The translations under genes were made by a program, and so were the position numbers. Shown in pieces: positions 18,251 through 28,522 of a stretch of DNA of 64,000 nt. This stretch comes from Petasospora fabianii. Lineage: Eukaryota > Ascomycota > Saccharomycetes > Phaffomycetales > Wickerhamomycetaceae. Below the pieces are notes generated by a model. It did no database searches and was not told where the DNA came from. It saw only the letters and a list, made by a program, of their open reading frames with translations. Every line of letters begins with the position of its first letter. The first letter of the stretch is position 1. The stretch spans positions 1,488,001-1,552,000 of the forward strand of contig CP048716.1 in NCBI GenBank assembly GCA_022641835.1. The letters are read 5' to 3'.

Positions 18251-19261
18251 ATGCAACCCGCATCATTCAATCTTTTCTCGGAGAACAACTCCGAGGCACC
18301 AGCACAGTACTCTTCGCCAGTTCAGGAGACAGAGAAGCTCAAAGAGCTCCGACTTGAACGAGAGAACAAACTTCTACTGCAGAGCCGAGACCAATTACTT
18401 AAAGAGATTAAAGAACTTGAGAGACAATGGAATGAACAACAGACACTGGCAGATCAAGAAGCCGCAGAAGAGAGCGATGGCGAAGACGAGATGATCTTTG
18501 ATCTGTTGATGAAGAAGGCCAAGTCCGATGCAGTGAGGAAGGAACAAGAGAACGACGATTCGACCACTGAAGAAGAGATGATTGACGCTAATGGACAACC
18601 GCTGGTGGAGTTTGATGAAGAGAAGTTCAGCACGAAACCACTCAAGGATTGGTCACTTCGTAAGGAGTATCTCAAGAAGTTTTACCCTTATCTCACAATC
18701 ACTGACGTCACATCTAAGCTGTCATTGGAGACAGATGCGAAAAGAAAGATATCAACACTGATCAAGACAATATCCTTCGAGATCAATCATGGTGATGTAT
18801 TCATATTTGATGTTGGTGTGAAGCTGTACTCCAAGAACAACGGTTATCACATATGGAGACTTGATATTGTGAAGAAGTCCAACAATAGGTTTAATACTAT
18901 CCTACTGAGTATGGTGGAATATTTCAAGGAATCCAAGAACATTAACGAGTTCTTGTTTAGTGTCAATTCACTTTATGAGTTGGTGATTGAGAGACAGAAG
19001 ACCATTACAGAGTTGAACGAGGACTACAACAATGGGAAAGAAGACGAGAGCGATGATAAGGTGAAAGCGGCCTCAATCTTCAACAATGAATTCAGGTACA
19101 GGAATCTAGTGGTACACTGGGATTTATCCTTTGAGAAAGGTGAAGTGTATCCGCTAGTGTCAGTTAATGGAGGATACAACGCGGTGATGGTGGACATGGT
19201 TGATCTGTACGGCGTTCAACGCGCGATTGAGATGCTCATAGAAGAGATTTACCGGGAATAG
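18251..19261 (+). CDS. CTF19: Probable kinetochore protein Ctf19 (CENP-P)
   Basis: A 336-residue protein starting at the first ATG (18251); the frame continues upstream only through a TTG. The N-terminal third is a charged coiled coil (EKLKELRLERENKLLLQSRD...) with an acidic linker. The C-terminal part looks like a double RWD domain: SLRKEYLKKFYPYLTITDV, then FIFDVGVKLYSKN, then SMVEYFKESKNINEFLFSVN, then the FRYRNLVVHWDLSFEKG strand and the closing YGVQRAIEMLIEEIY helix. Order and size fit Ctf19 (369 residues), whose partner is Mcm21 in the COMA complex linking centromeric nucleosomes to outer kinetochore. Similarity is structural in feel and weak in sequence; Mcm21 (CENP-O) is the main alternative. 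Confidence 0.6.
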   Translation: MQPASFNLFSENNSEAPAQYSSPVQETEKLKELRLERENKLLLQSRDQLLKEIKELERQWNEQQTLADQEAAEESDGEDEMIFDLLMKKAKSDAVRKEQENDDSTTEEEMIDANGQPLVEFDEEKFSTKPLKDWSLRKEYLKKFYPYLTITDVTSKLSLETDAKRKISTLIKTISFEINHGDVFIFDVGVKLYSKNNGYHIWRLDIVKKSNNRFNTILLSMVEYFKESKNINEFLFSVNSLYELVIERQKTITELNEDYNNGKEDESDDKVKAASIFNNEFRYRNLVVHWDLSFEKGEVYPLVSVNGGYNAVMVDMVDLYGVQRAIEMLIEEIYRE

Positions 19262-19576
19262 CTCCCACAGGTGCCCTAATTGACGAATTAATGACGACCA
19301 CATATTACTGATATATCACGCGTAGTATCTTGAATGAAGCCTGGTGTATGGATGTTTTCCATCATCATCCCCGCGGCTCAGGGATGATCGCGACGGCCAA
19401 CTAAAGGGCCCTTCGAGCATGAGCGGGCGCGCGAATTAGACATGGGAATAGGCGAAATTTCCATTCGGAGAGGGCGTATTCGACGTTTGCGAGAAGATTT
19501 ATTCGTCATCCGTTACTACACCAATCACCCACTTCTGTCGCTTCATCTTCCATACGGCCCCATCGCCAGACCACCA
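19262..19576. other. IES1 promoter region
   Basis: Between the CTF19-like stop and the chosen IES1 start. An ACGCGT box lies near 19318. The frame that continues into IES1 is open from 19442, but its N-terminal 45 codons do not look like Ies1. Confidence 0.4.
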
Positions 19577-21460
19577 ATGACCCTCTACGACCCCATCCAT
19601 GACACCACTCTCTCGAATCCACCTGACGCGGTGGAACTAGTGGAGCCGGTCACGGAGCCAGTGGAGCAAAAACCTTCACCAGATGCCACCCCAGAGACAA
19701 AACCACTCGAATCAAGCACTGAAGAGTCAATTCCAAACGCACACGCAACACCGACACCGGCATCATCAGGTTCAGAAGAGGACAAGAACCATTCGTCGGG
19801 ACTCAAACACGTCCTCGCACCTACACCGAGATCAACACCTTCCAAGAGGGCCAAGAAGAGTAGAGCCGGCGGCAACAATAAGGGCGTGACCGTACTCAGC
19901 TCTGCCCGCTCAAGACATCTGAAGAAGGAAGATGGTCAGCCATTCTGGAGAAGAGATATTCAGTACGAGTTCCTCAAGGCGCTCTTTGACAACGACGTGA
20001 AGGCATTTACTGATCCCTTCCCGGAATCCCCTGATAATGTGAATATGGATGATAGACAACACGATCCGAACGGGAAACTGAGCTTTGCCGAGCTTTACAT
20101 CAAGAGTATCTCCCACAGTTCCAAATGTTCTAAGGTGTTGAAGGAGAGATTGTTGAATGACATGAAGATGTCCATTCCTACATGCATGATTTGCTTGCTC
20201 GTCAACGTCGGAAGAATGAACACCACTATCAACTTTGTCCCAGATATGAAGTCACAGCTGAGAACATATCATCCAATCCCATCACTCCAGGTAAACTACG
20301 ATCATTCTACAACGGGTAACGATAAGTCCAATGATAAGCAGTTGCAGGATACACCAAGACTCAAGTCCATCTTGAAGGCATGTTGTGATGACACACACGA
20401 ATCTCACAAGCTAGAAGTGATTCAGGCTCAGGGGAAGCTTCCAACTACTACAGTGGTGAATATGATCTTTGTCCTTTGCAATTCCGAGGAAGCTGTGATG
20501 AAGGAGTTCTTCAGTGATACCGACTATTATTTCTTCGACATCTTTATCAACTCGTCATATGACCCAAAGAGCAGATCCAACTTGTTCTTGTGGTTGTTGT
20601 ATAACTACCTTGAGACACACCTTGCCCCAGGTGAGATTGCCATGAATCCATTTGGAGAGGAGAAACCAGAACTCAAACAGGCCCTGGTCGAATATGACGT
20701 TGATACCCCACTCGAGAGGGAGTTTGGTGAGAAATTGTACGAACAGAGAGTGAGATACCTCGAAGAGGAAGGTCCAGATAAACCTCCAATGCTGAAGACC
20801 GACGGAACCATGACCTGGAAACTAAGCTCAATGGATTCAAGACCATCGAGTATTCAAAAAGATGAGGTATCACGTCGCAACTCTATGGAAACCTTACGCA
20901 CCTCATCAGCCGTATCTGCACACCACCAAATGGGTACAGAGATTATTGATGAAGAAGGCGGTGATCACTCCGCGATAGATACGTCGGCACTAGCTACCAC
21001 AGCAGAGACATCCAATGGCACCGAAGGGGCTGAAACAACTGCCACAAGTACATCGACCAAAACATCAGCGCCAGATGACCACACACCGGTACCAACACCA
21101 GCACCAGTATTGAGGCAGGACATTGATGTTCCAAATGTTCGCAAGGTACTCAAAGGACTTAAACAGAAGTCTAACAGACTCAGAAACAAGATGGGCCTCG
21201 TGAAATATGAGAACTTTTTGATTCACAGAGAAGGCGTTAATGACGATGATGCTTCGAATAGATTGAGACTGAAAAACTACAAAGGAGACTTTGCTGAATA
21301 TCATACAAAGTTCCATAAGATGTTCCAGACTGTTAAGAAAGACTTTTTGGACCGTACAATGAATGCAAAGGAACCACTGCTGAAGGCGACGTCCAAGGTG
21401 CACTATACAGAGCAGGACGACGAGCCCTTGAAGCTTAAAGATTTTGACATTGGTATATGA
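19577..21460 (+). CDS. IES1: INO80 chromatin-remodelling complex subunit Ies1
   Basis: A 627-residue protein. The start at 19577 gives MTLYDPIHDT, matching the YDPIHDT opening of yeast Ies1; the upstream in-frame ATG at 19442 would add 45 unrelated residues. After a disordered Pro/Thr-rich segment and a basic patch (SKRAKKSRAGG) comes the conserved core HLKKEDGQPFWRRDIQYEFL. It continues with FAELYIKSISHSSKCSKVLK and CLLVNVGRMNTTINFVPDMK and RTYHPIPSLQ. A second conserved part follows (TVVNMIFVLCNSEEAVMKEF, FLWLLYNYLE). The C terminus has a basic helical segment (RKVLKGLKQKSNRLRNKMGL). Ies1 is a fungal INO80 subunit acting on nucleosomes in the nucleus. It converges on ULP1, 88 bases apart. 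Confidence 0.85.
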   Translation: MTLYDPIHDTTLSNPPDAVELVEPVTEPVEQKPSPDATPETKPLESSTEESIPNAHATPTPASSGSEEDKNHSSGLKHVLAPTPRSTPSKRAKKSRAGGNNKGVTVLSSARSRHLKKEDGQPFWRRDIQYEFLKALFDNDVKAFTDPFPESPDNVNMDDRQHDPNGKLSFAELYIKSISHSSKCSKVLKERLLNDMKMSIPTCMICLLVNVGRMNTTINFVPDMKSQLRTYHPIPSLQVNYDHSTTGNDKSNDKQLQDTPRLKSILKACCDDTHESHKLEVIQAQGKLPTTTVVNMIFVLCNSEEAVMKEFFSDTDYYFFDIFINSSYDPKSRSNLFLWLLYNYLETHLAPGEIAMNPFGEEKPELKQALVEYDVDTPLEREFGEKLYEQRVRYLEEEGPDKPPMLKTDGTMTWKLSSMDSRPSSIQKDEVSRRNSMETLRTSSAVSAHHQMGTEIIDEEGGDHSAIDTSALATTAETSNGTEGAETTATSTSTKTSAPDDHTPVPTPAPVLRQDIDVPNVRKVLKGLKQKSNRLRNKMGLVKYENFLIHREGVNDDDASNRLRLKNYKGDFAEYHTKFHKMFQTVKKDFLDRTMNAKEPLLKATSKVHYTEQDDEPLKLKDFDIGI

Positions 21461-21548
21461 CGAATGAATGAAGAACAGTATAGCATTGACACAAGGATGT
21501 GTAGAGTCTACAAGATATTCTCACATGCAAGTTCTGTTTATAGATATC

Positions 21549-23225
21549 TCAATCGTTGTAATGCAAGATGGTGTATGAGATGACACGTCTGAAATGTTTA
21601 CTCTCTGATGGGTCATATGTCAACTCGTTACCGATGGAGAAATGAAGAGCATTCAAAAGCGTAAAAACTCCACAGTCATAACCATTTGGTTGTTGTGGAC
21701 ATTCAGTGATATGAATCTTCTCGTAACCTTGGCCCAACTCTGGACAGCCTTGCTTTTCCGCCTCCTTCTTGATGTATTCTTCCAATAAGTCCAATGATCT
21801 GGTAGCATGAGCGGTCGGATGATTCACCAAGGAGTCCATATAATAGAGCTTTTTGTTTTTCAAGTCTATGGCACCAAATACCCAATGCGTACCGCCGATG
21901 TTAATCGGACAGAGAATCTTGTTCAGATTTGGTAATTGCTTTTTGGCACGCTTCATCCACCTAGACACACTCTGGTATCCCTTCGTTTCCAAATTTGTAA
22001 AGAAGAAAGGTGTGAAAAAGTGCACCGTGTCTGAATCCAATGTCTTACCATATGCCTCAATCACCGTATCGTTCAACCAACGGCCATCTCCCAATGACTT
22101 CAAGTCATGGACTCGCACATCAACAGTCTTAAGAGTAACGAGCAGCTTCTCGTCTTTTCCTCTAGACCTCCAGACATCTAACACCTCATCAATTTGACTT
22201 TCTTCAAGTGTTGGAATAAGACTTGACTTGGCCTTAGATTGCTCTAGCAACTCCTTATGGATGCGCTCATTCTCACGCTGTCTCTCCTTTAGTTTTTGAC
22301 TGTAGTAGTTGAAGTCATCGTTGAAAGTCATGTTTGTATGATCAAACCTGAAAGATGAACGTGTCGGTGGTGGGACCGGCTGAATCTTGGTGATCGTCAG
22401 ATCTGGGATCTTTCTAATATTGACAGCTTTCTTGTCGTCAGCCCAGAAGGAGGAGATGTCATGAGATAGTGCAATGATACGTTTTACGAGGGAAATAGAG
22501 TCAGACTTACCAGAAGTCGGCGGTGGGGTGTTGCGTGGTGATGGTGATGGTTTGTAGTTGCCCTTGTACACTTGTTGAATGTGTTCAGCATGGATGTTGC
22601 TACTGTGCTTGTTTTTGCGGGTCTTGGACTTGAATGTAGTACCATAGTCAGATTCATCAATGCTGGAAACCTCAGGTTTTTTGATATCCTTGACGTTCCA
22701 GCTAATCGGGGATTGGGCGAATGCAACATCGATGTGATCCTTTTGCGGGTTAAATGACAGGTTCTCCAACTCATGAGTAAGTGAACGTTTAGGCAATTTG
22801 GCCGGTGTTTTGAACTTGTCTGGTTTTGGATCAACCTTTCTCTTCTTCACTGGTTCTTGTGATGAACTCACAGTAATGTTGGAATCAGATGTTGTGTTGA
22901 CGTTGGTGACATTTCTGCGACCCGTGAATGCGCCTGAGACGACTTTCATCGCGCTGTTCAGCTTCGCTTTCAATCCACTGGAGATACCATCTGCCTCTCT
23001 CTGTGTAGCATCTGTAGTAGAACCGTTCTTTGTCCAGTCATGACCACTACTCTTGGATCTGTTAATGAATCGTGGGTCCAAAGAGCGCACTTTGGGAAGC
23101 GAAGATGGGGACCCAACCGAGCTGAGCGAATTGTTACGTGAAATCTGCGGCGTGCCGGCCCTGCTGGATGTACCCAATTGGTACTTTCTCTTCCTAATGA
23201 TCACTGGTGTTTGAAGAACAGACAT
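21549..23225 (-). CDS. ULP1: SUMO-specific protease Ulp1
   Basis: A 558-residue C48-family cysteine protease that matures SUMO (Smt3) and removes it from targets, usually at nuclear pores. The C-terminal catalytic domain (about 340-558) carries His447 (GGTHW), Asp464 (MDSL), the oxyanion Gln512 and the nucleophile Cys518 in PQQPNGYDCGVF. WLNDTVIEAYGK-type substrate-binding residues precede them. The N-terminal half is basic and disordered, with KRKVDPKP- and KRKYQ-like nuclear signals and a karyopherin-type targeting role in yeast. It is divergent from MBP1. Confidence 0.95.
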   Translation of the reverse strand: MSVLQTPVIIRKRKYQLGTSSRAGTPQISRNNSLSSVGSPSSLPKVRSLDPRFINRSKSSGHDWTKNGSTTDATQREADGISSGLKAKLNSAMKVVSGAFTGRRNVTNVNTTSDSNITVSSSQEPVKKRKVDPKPDKFKTPAKLPKRSLTHELENLSFNPQKDHIDVAFAQSPISWNVKDIKKPEVSSIDESDYGTTFKSKTRKNKHSSNIHAEHIQQVYKGNYKPSPSPRNTPPPTSGKSDSISLVKRIIALSHDISSFWADDKKAVNIRKIPDLTITKIQPVPPPTRSSFRFDHTNMTFNDDFNYYSQKLKERQRENERIHKELLEQSKAKSSLIPTLEESQIDEVLDVWRSRGKDEKLLVTLKTVDVRVHDLKSLGDGRWLNDTVIEAYGKTLDSDTVHFFTPFFFTNLETKGYQSVSRWMKRAKKQLPNLNKILCPINIGGTHWVFGAIDLKNKKLYYMDSLVNHPTAHATRSLDLLEEYIKKEAEKQGCPELGQGYEKIHITECPQQPNGYDCGVFTLLNALHFSIGNELTYDPSESKHFRRVISYTILHYND

Positions 23226-23734
23226 TACTTGGGACCTATGGTTCTAAGGCGTCTTGTGGGTGATGGGAAGTTCTACGTAAGGTATGTTTTGGATTTTACG
23301 GGGTCTTCTGAATTATCACCGTAAGCGGGCCATTTCCTGATCTGTTGATATTCGAGGAAGCACGTGGACTTGCCCTCGGAACACCCAAAACGGGGAGTCT
23401 GGCCGAATGCGTAAATTGGACAGGAACGCGAAAAAACACCGCGCGGTACGGATGATTGAGCGAGCAGATGTACTCTTTGTCGAGGGGATTAAACGCAATA
23501 GGTTCTCTGTAACCGCACCAATCCTCCTCATACCTGCCAGCCTGTGTGCAGACACATATTACCTCCCATCACCAGACTCTTCGGACACCTTATCACCCCC
23601 TTTTACCGACGCGTTTCGAGAGCACGACACGCGTCATAACTCACTGACATCCCCGTGATTTTGCATATTTGAACGCGTTTGAGCCTTCATTTCCCTATTG
23701 CGGAGCTTCAAACACAGTGTCTACATAAAACACA
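23226..23734. other. Divergent ULP1/MBP1 promoter region
   Basis: About 0.5 kb between the two divergent genes. Three ACGCGT boxes cluster on the MBP1 side. No gene is visible. Confidence 0.55.
23609..23678. promoter_or_regulatory. Cluster of three MluI cell-cycle boxes
   Basis: ACGCGT occurs at 23609-23614, 23629-23634 and 23673-23678, which is 57-126 bases before the MBP1 ATG. ACGCGT is the known binding core of MBF (Mbp1-Swi6). The second site sits in ACACGCGTCA and the third in GAACGCGTTT. Confidence 0.75.
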
Positions 23735-25966
23735 ATGAAGGAAGAAGATAATACTATTGACGCCGATGCCACCGAGCTCGAACCACCGAACCGCGTCACG
23801 TCTACTCCAGGCAAGCCAGCAGAGGGGCCGGAATACAACTCAGAGATCTACAAAGCCACATACTCTGGCGTCACCGTATTCGAAAAAGTCATCAATGGTG
23901 TCACTGTCATGAGAAGAAAATCAGATTCTGCTTTCAATGCTACACAACTCCTGAAAGTTGCAGGTCTCGATAAGGCAAAGCGTACCAAGATGCTTGAAAA
24001 GGAAATCCACACAGGTGCACATGAAAAGGTCCAAGGAGGCTACGGCAAGTTCCAAGGAACTTGGGTGCCATACGACCGTGCTGTTGCTCTTGCCCAGAAG
24101 TTGCTTGTCTATGATGACATCAAACCACTGTTTCTCTTCAACCCATCACATAGTGGAGAAGACACACCAACAAAGGAACAGATGCTGGCCCGCGCAAGTC
24201 GAAACAACTCCACCATTTCCAATTCCAACGCTTCTCAGTACAACCCAATGGGAGTATCGTCTATGTCTCGTCAGCCTTCAGCTCTTGGTCGTACCTTCTC
24301 CACCATGACTGATAACGACAACGAAGATGAAGACGACGATGGTGAGATGAAGTCACACAAACGTTCAAGAGTTGAACTCATCAAAGGTCCTCGTGTTGAA
24401 CTCGACACTCAAGAATACCACGAACCAGAATTTAGGACATACACACATGATCTTGAAGTCGACAACCCGAATGCTCCATTCACTTTAGACCCATTGACGT
24501 CGGAGTCTTCTGAGACTGAGGAGCATGCCAAGGGAATCGTTACACAGATTTTCTTGTCCGCCGAAACAACATCTCTCTTGGATGCAGTTGGAGGCGATGA
24601 GGAAGCTCTGAAAAATGTCAACCTTGACGTACCCATTGATGAGCTTGGACATACCGCTCTGCACTGGGCTGCTGCTCTTGCCAGAACTCCATTAGTTGAC
24701 GAATTAGTTTCCCGTGGAGCCAACCGTATCAGAGGAAACAAAAGTGGTGAATCCCCACTTGTTCGTGCAGTGCTAGTCACAAACAACCATGATCAGGAGA
24801 CTTTCTCTGAACTGTTGAATGTTTTGTACCCATGTATTCCGGTTCTGGATCACCAACGCCGTTCTGTGCTGCATCACATTGCTCTCACCGCTGGTATAAA
24901 GCGCAGATCACAGGCCAGCCGGTATTATTTGGAAACCCTCTTGGAGTGGATTGTGAAGACCGGCTCGTACTTGAAGAAGGGTGCCATTACACTTGGTCGC
25001 TTCATGTCAGAGATTGTCAACGCACAGGACAAGAATGGAGACACATGCCTCAACATTGCAGCACGTATCGGTAACAAGGCCATTGTGCAACAGCTGCTTG
25101 ATGTTGGTGCCGACCCATCGATTCCAAACAGAGCTGGACTCAGACCAATTGACTTTGGTATCAATGTGAATGGCTTGGTGGCCAACGCTTCTGCTAACAA
25201 CGGCCAAAGAGCTTCTGCTATGACTGTCCCAACTGCTCCAGGCACTGTTAACAATACCCAACTGGGCCAAAGCTCCCAGAAGATCCTTGATTCCATGCAG
25301 CAAGTTCTTCTTCGTCTGGATGCTGACTTCAAAGTCGAGATTTCTGCTAAGCAGAAGACCATTGATTCTCTCCACGCTGAACTCCGTGATGCTACGCTGA
25401 AACTTTCCGAGTCACGGAAGAATCTCGACATACTCAAACAGTCCGAGACCAAGCTTGGTGAGCTGAAGCAACGTATAACAAATTTGGACCGTGCAACGCA
25501 GGAAGAAGAGCAAAGGTTCATGGACCAGACAACCGAGTTGGGCTCTATCGGGAACTATGACGTTGATTTCGACGCTGATGAGCCGTTCAGAATCTACCCC
25601 GTGTACGACCAAATTGAACAACAGCTTGAGCAGAACCCAGACATCCCCTTGGATCAGCTTACTGTCAATTCCCAGGTGATCAATCCACAGGACCTCCCAC
25701 CTGCGGCTGTCCTTCGAGCTAGAATTAGAGCCTACAGAGAGAACGAGGTTTACCTACAGGGTATCATGGACTCCCTGAAGGAGGGCTCCCAACAGCTGGA
25801 GAAGAAGTTCAGAAGGGTTGTTGCGCTGTGCACTGGTGTTGACGAAGAGAGAATTGACTCAATGCTTGACGGTTTGGTACAAGCAGTTGAGAGCGACCCA
25901 GATGAGGTTGACATGGGTAGAGTGGTTGGATTCTTGAAAAAGATTGATGATAAGGCTGGTGCTTAG
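23735..25966 (+). CDS. MBP1: MBF transcription factor subunit, APSES/ankyrin
   Basis: A 743-residue G1/S transcription factor. Residues about 38-138 form the APSES/KilA-N DNA-binding domain (IYKATYSGVTVFEKVINGVT, then KAKRTKMLEKE, then HEKVQGGYGKFQGTWVPYDR). The recognition segment GGYGKFQGTW is nearly that of Mbp1. A Ser-rich, acidic linker with a KSHKRSR-like nuclear signal follows. Ankyrin repeats start near 300 (LGHTALHWAAALARTPLVDE) and near 432 (NGDTCLNIAARIGNKAIVQQ). A Gln-rich coiled coil (about 515-590) and a helical C terminus for Swi6 binding complete the protein. The domain reads as Mbp1 rather than Swi4. Its own promoter carries three MBF sites. Confidence 0.92.
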   Translation: MKEEDNTIDADATELEPPNRVTSTPGKPAEGPEYNSEIYKATYSGVTVFEKVINGVTVMRRKSDSAFNATQLLKVAGLDKAKRTKMLEKEIHTGAHEKVQGGYGKFQGTWVPYDRAVALAQKLLVYDDIKPLFLFNPSHSGEDTPTKEQMLARASRNNSTISNSNASQYNPMGVSSMSRQPSALGRTFSTMTDNDNEDEDDDGEMKSHKRSRVELIKGPRVELDTQEYHEPEFRTYTHDLEVDNPNAPFTLDPLTSESSETEEHAKGIVTQIFLSAETTSLLDAVGGDEEALKNVNLDVPIDELGHTALHWAAALARTPLVDELVSRGANRIRGNKSGESPLVRAVLVTNNHDQETFSELLNVLYPCIPVLDHQRRSVLHHIALTAGIKRRSQASRYYLETLLEWIVKTGSYLKKGAITLGRFMSEIVNAQDKNGDTCLNIAARIGNKAIVQQLLDVGADPSIPNRAGLRPIDFGINVNGLVANASANNGQRASAMTVPTAPGTVNNTQLGQSSQKILDSMQQVLLRLDADFKVEISAKQKTIDSLHAELRDATLKLSESRKNLDILKQSETKLGELKQRITNLDRATQEEEQRFMDQTTELGSIGNYDVDFDADEPFRIYPVYDQIEQQLEQNPDIPLDQLTVNSQVINPQDLPPAAVLRARIRAYRENEVYLQGIMDSLKEGSQQLEKKFRRVVALCTGVDEERIDSMLDGLVQAVESDPDEVDMGRVVGFLKKIDDKAGA

Positions 25967-26203
25967 TTTCGGCCACATGTGTTAATTGTTCACCTAATAT
26001 ACTCCCCGGTGATATTGTACTATTAACTCTCTCCATGATTGTGGAATAATCTACTGTCCGTTACAATACCTTGTGACATTTCCTGATCAAGCGTTATGAA
26101 ATCGCTGTACACATCATCAAAAGCTTGAAGGGCACCTACATATTTGGAGGGTAAAGATACATTGTAATGTACATTATGAGTTATCTATTATGTGAATGTG
26201 ACA

Positions 26204-28522
26204 TTAGTAGCCCTCAGCACCGACAAGGTGGTATGTCTTTTCCAAGACGTACTGAATGAGTGGGTGGAGTGGTTCAGCGTCCTGTACTGTGATCTGTGCA
26301 GCAGCGTGTCTGAAGCCAGAGACAAAGTTAACGATTATAGCAACAAGGATACCAATAGTGATGACCATAGGACCAAGAGGAGCATCAAGGTGCTTACCAT
26401 CTCTTTCCTTGATGATGGAAAGTCTCTTGATGTAGATGTAATAGGACCAGAAGATACAGAACAATGTGAGGAAAAAGTAAAGGTAGGCCATGTTTGTAGC
26501 CAATGTCTCGCTGGCGGCCTTCTTGACGGCACCGTAGATGGCGAATGTCAATGCAGAGAACAGTGTACAGACATGGAGCCATCTGTTGAAAGTACGCTCG
26601 TTGGCCAACCAAATCTTAGCCTCAATCTTCAAAGCACCGGCCTGCTTGAGTAATGTCTTTGGCTTCATGACACCTGGAGGCAATTCAACCTCCTCATCCT
26701 CAGAGTCAACGTTGGCAAGTTTGGAGCCACCGGTGAGGAACGGTATGATTTCAGTCTTCTGTTTTCTCTTTGGAGCCGAGTATCCACCTTCATCGTCAGA
26801 TGACTCGTGGTCAATATCCTCAACGTTGATGCCAGCATTACGGTCTTGAGAGCGAGATGGTGCATCCTCAATGCGCTGAAGTCTGGTTTTCATATCTGTC
26901 TGGTTTTTTGCCTTCTTTTTCTCCTCCTCAATAGCCTGGTTTGGATTCATGCGGATGTCATCCTCCAATTCTGGCAACCAGAACGGCAACATGTCCAATC
27001 TGTCGTCCTCAAGGAACAGGGAAGCAATACCTTGAATGAACTTGGAAAAGTTTGGAACCTCCTTGACCAAGTGAGATGTGGTGAGCTCCTCAATCCATTT
27101 ACCATGTTTTCTGGAGAATGGGATACTGATACCATTAGCCTGAGATGCTTTTCTCTTGGATGTGCTCTTGATTTTGATTTCCATCACAGCATGTGGGAAC
27201 TTTGTGAATTCGTTCTTTCTGAGAACTGAATGAAGATCAGAGCCAGCATTGTCAATGTCTGTTCTGTGCCACTCATCTGGGTTTCTGATAGGACGATCCT
27301 CATCAAAAGCATCCTCTCTGATGAAGGAGATGTCAGAGTCAATTGTTACACGCACTCTGTCATCACCAGGTATCTGGAAGGCAGTTCTGGTGTAGACGGA
27401 TCTCAATGCTGGCTGGAGGTCAAGCTCAGAAATGAAGGATCCAACCTCATCAATATCACCAGAGATACCATTGATGATCTGTTCTGAAGTGCCCATTTCT
27501 TTGACTCTCTGGAGAGTCTTCTGCTTGAAGCCCTCAACGTCATGGTTAATGATGAAGTCGTTCAGGTACTTCTCCTTCAACTTTAGACGGATGTCTCTTG
27601 AGTTTTCATCATCAGTCTTGTCAACGATTTTCTTCTCTAGGAAGATGTCTGGCTTGTCGCTCAATTTTCCGTACCATCTCAGTCTGAGAGATGGTGATGT
27701 GTTGGACTTCATGAGCTTCATGTTATAGAGTTCAAATGAGCTATTGTCAAAGTACAATGACGTGATGATTGGGTCGGCACTTGGATTGTCATCGGTCTCA
27801 TTTGCATAGACAAGCATTGGCAAATGTCTGAGGATGAGTGTCTTCACCTCCATGAGGTTGTCTGGATGAACCCAGAACTTAAAACTCTGATAATCAAGAT
27901 CTTGCTGGTTAGAAAGAGAGCTGGCAGCAGGTGTGTTGAGTGAGGCAGAGAGGGAGGTCGAGATGTAGGATCCTGTCTTAAGGTTGTCTCTCATGAACTG
28001 GAAGAGCTGAGAGATTCTGTTCAGAAGTGGGGAGTAATCCTCGGAATGGAATGGGAGCTCTTTAAGACGGATCGACAAGAGTGCCTTGACAGAGTTGTAA
28101 TTTGGATGGAGACGGTCGTGCTTCTTAACAATCTTCTGGAAACCCGTGAAGTTTAAACGGGCAAACTGATCGAGTTCACGGGCTTCGGAAAGTGCATTCT
28201 CAAGCTCCTGCTGGAATGGCTCCCATTCAACGTGCTCCTTATCACCTTGAGCGTTAATCTCCTCAACTTGCTTCTCGAGAGACTCGATTTTCTTGTTGAC
28301 GAGACCGTACTCGGTAGCCTGGAATGAGTAAACCTTCTCGAGCTCAGAGTCAAGAGCAGCCACGAACTGGGACTCCTCGTGGTCGGTCCATGCTGACTTC
28401 CCCTTCTTTGACCCCGCGTCGATTGTGTTCTCTTTGAGAAGCTTCTTGAGACGCTCGTAGTTGATGTAGTGATCCTTCCACGGAGGGAAGATCTCGTTGG
28501 ACAGTTTAACACCAAAAAGCAT
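26204..28522 (-). CDS. VTC3: Vacuolar transporter chaperone subunit (VTC2/VTC3 type)
   Basis: A 772-residue protein. An SPX domain (about 1-185, starting MLFGVKLSNEIFPPWKDHYI) senses inositol pyrophosphates. A VTC core domain follows (FWVHPDNLMEVKTLILRHLP, then SLRLRWYGKL, then EKKI). The C terminus is a three-helix DUF202 membrane domain (CTLFSALTFAIYGA, LYFFLTLFCIFWSYYIYI, MVITIGILVAIIVNFV). The VTC complex makes polyphosphate and passes it into the vacuole. Length and sequence fit the accessory subunits Vtc2/Vtc3 rather than the 721-residue polymerase Vtc4; Vtc2 and Vtc3 cannot be separated here. I chose the ATG at 28522 because it begins the SPX domain exactly; an in-frame ATG at 28603 would add 27 unrelated residues. 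Confidence 0.88.
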   Translation of the reverse strand: MLFGVKLSNEIFPPWKDHYINYERLKKLLKENTIDAGSKKGKSAWTDHEESQFVAALDSELEKVYSFQATEYGLVNKKIESLEKQVEEINAQGDKEHVEWEPFQQELENALSEARELDQFARLNFTGFQKIVKKHDRLHPNYNSVKALLSIRLKELPFHSEDYSPLLNRISQLFQFMRDNLKTGSYISTSLSASLNTPAASSLSNQQDLDYQSFKFWVHPDNLMEVKTLILRHLPMLVYANETDDNPSADPIITSLYFDNSSFELYNMKLMKSNTSPSLRLRWYGKLSDKPDIFLEKKIVDKTDDENSRDIRLKLKEKYLNDFIINHDVEGFKQKTLQRVKEMGTSEQIINGISGDIDEVGSFISELDLQPALRSVYTRTAFQIPGDDRVRVTIDSDISFIREDAFDEDRPIRNPDEWHRTDIDNAGSDLHSVLRKNEFTKFPHAVMEIKIKSTSKRKASQANGISIPFSRKHGKWIEELTTSHLVKEVPNFSKFIQGIASLFLEDDRLDMLPFWLPELEDDIRMNPNQAIEEEKKKAKNQTDMKTRLQRIEDAPSRSQDRNAGINVEDIDHESSDDEGGYSAPKRKQKTEIIPFLTGGSKLANVDSEDEEVELPPGVMKPKTLLKQAGALKIEAKIWLANERTFNRWLHVCTLFSALTFAIYGAVKKAASETLATNMAYLYFFLTLFCIFWSYYIYIKRLSIIKERDGKHLDAPLGPMVITIGILVAIIVNFVSGFRHAAAQITVQDAEPLHPLIQYVLEKTYHLVGAEGY

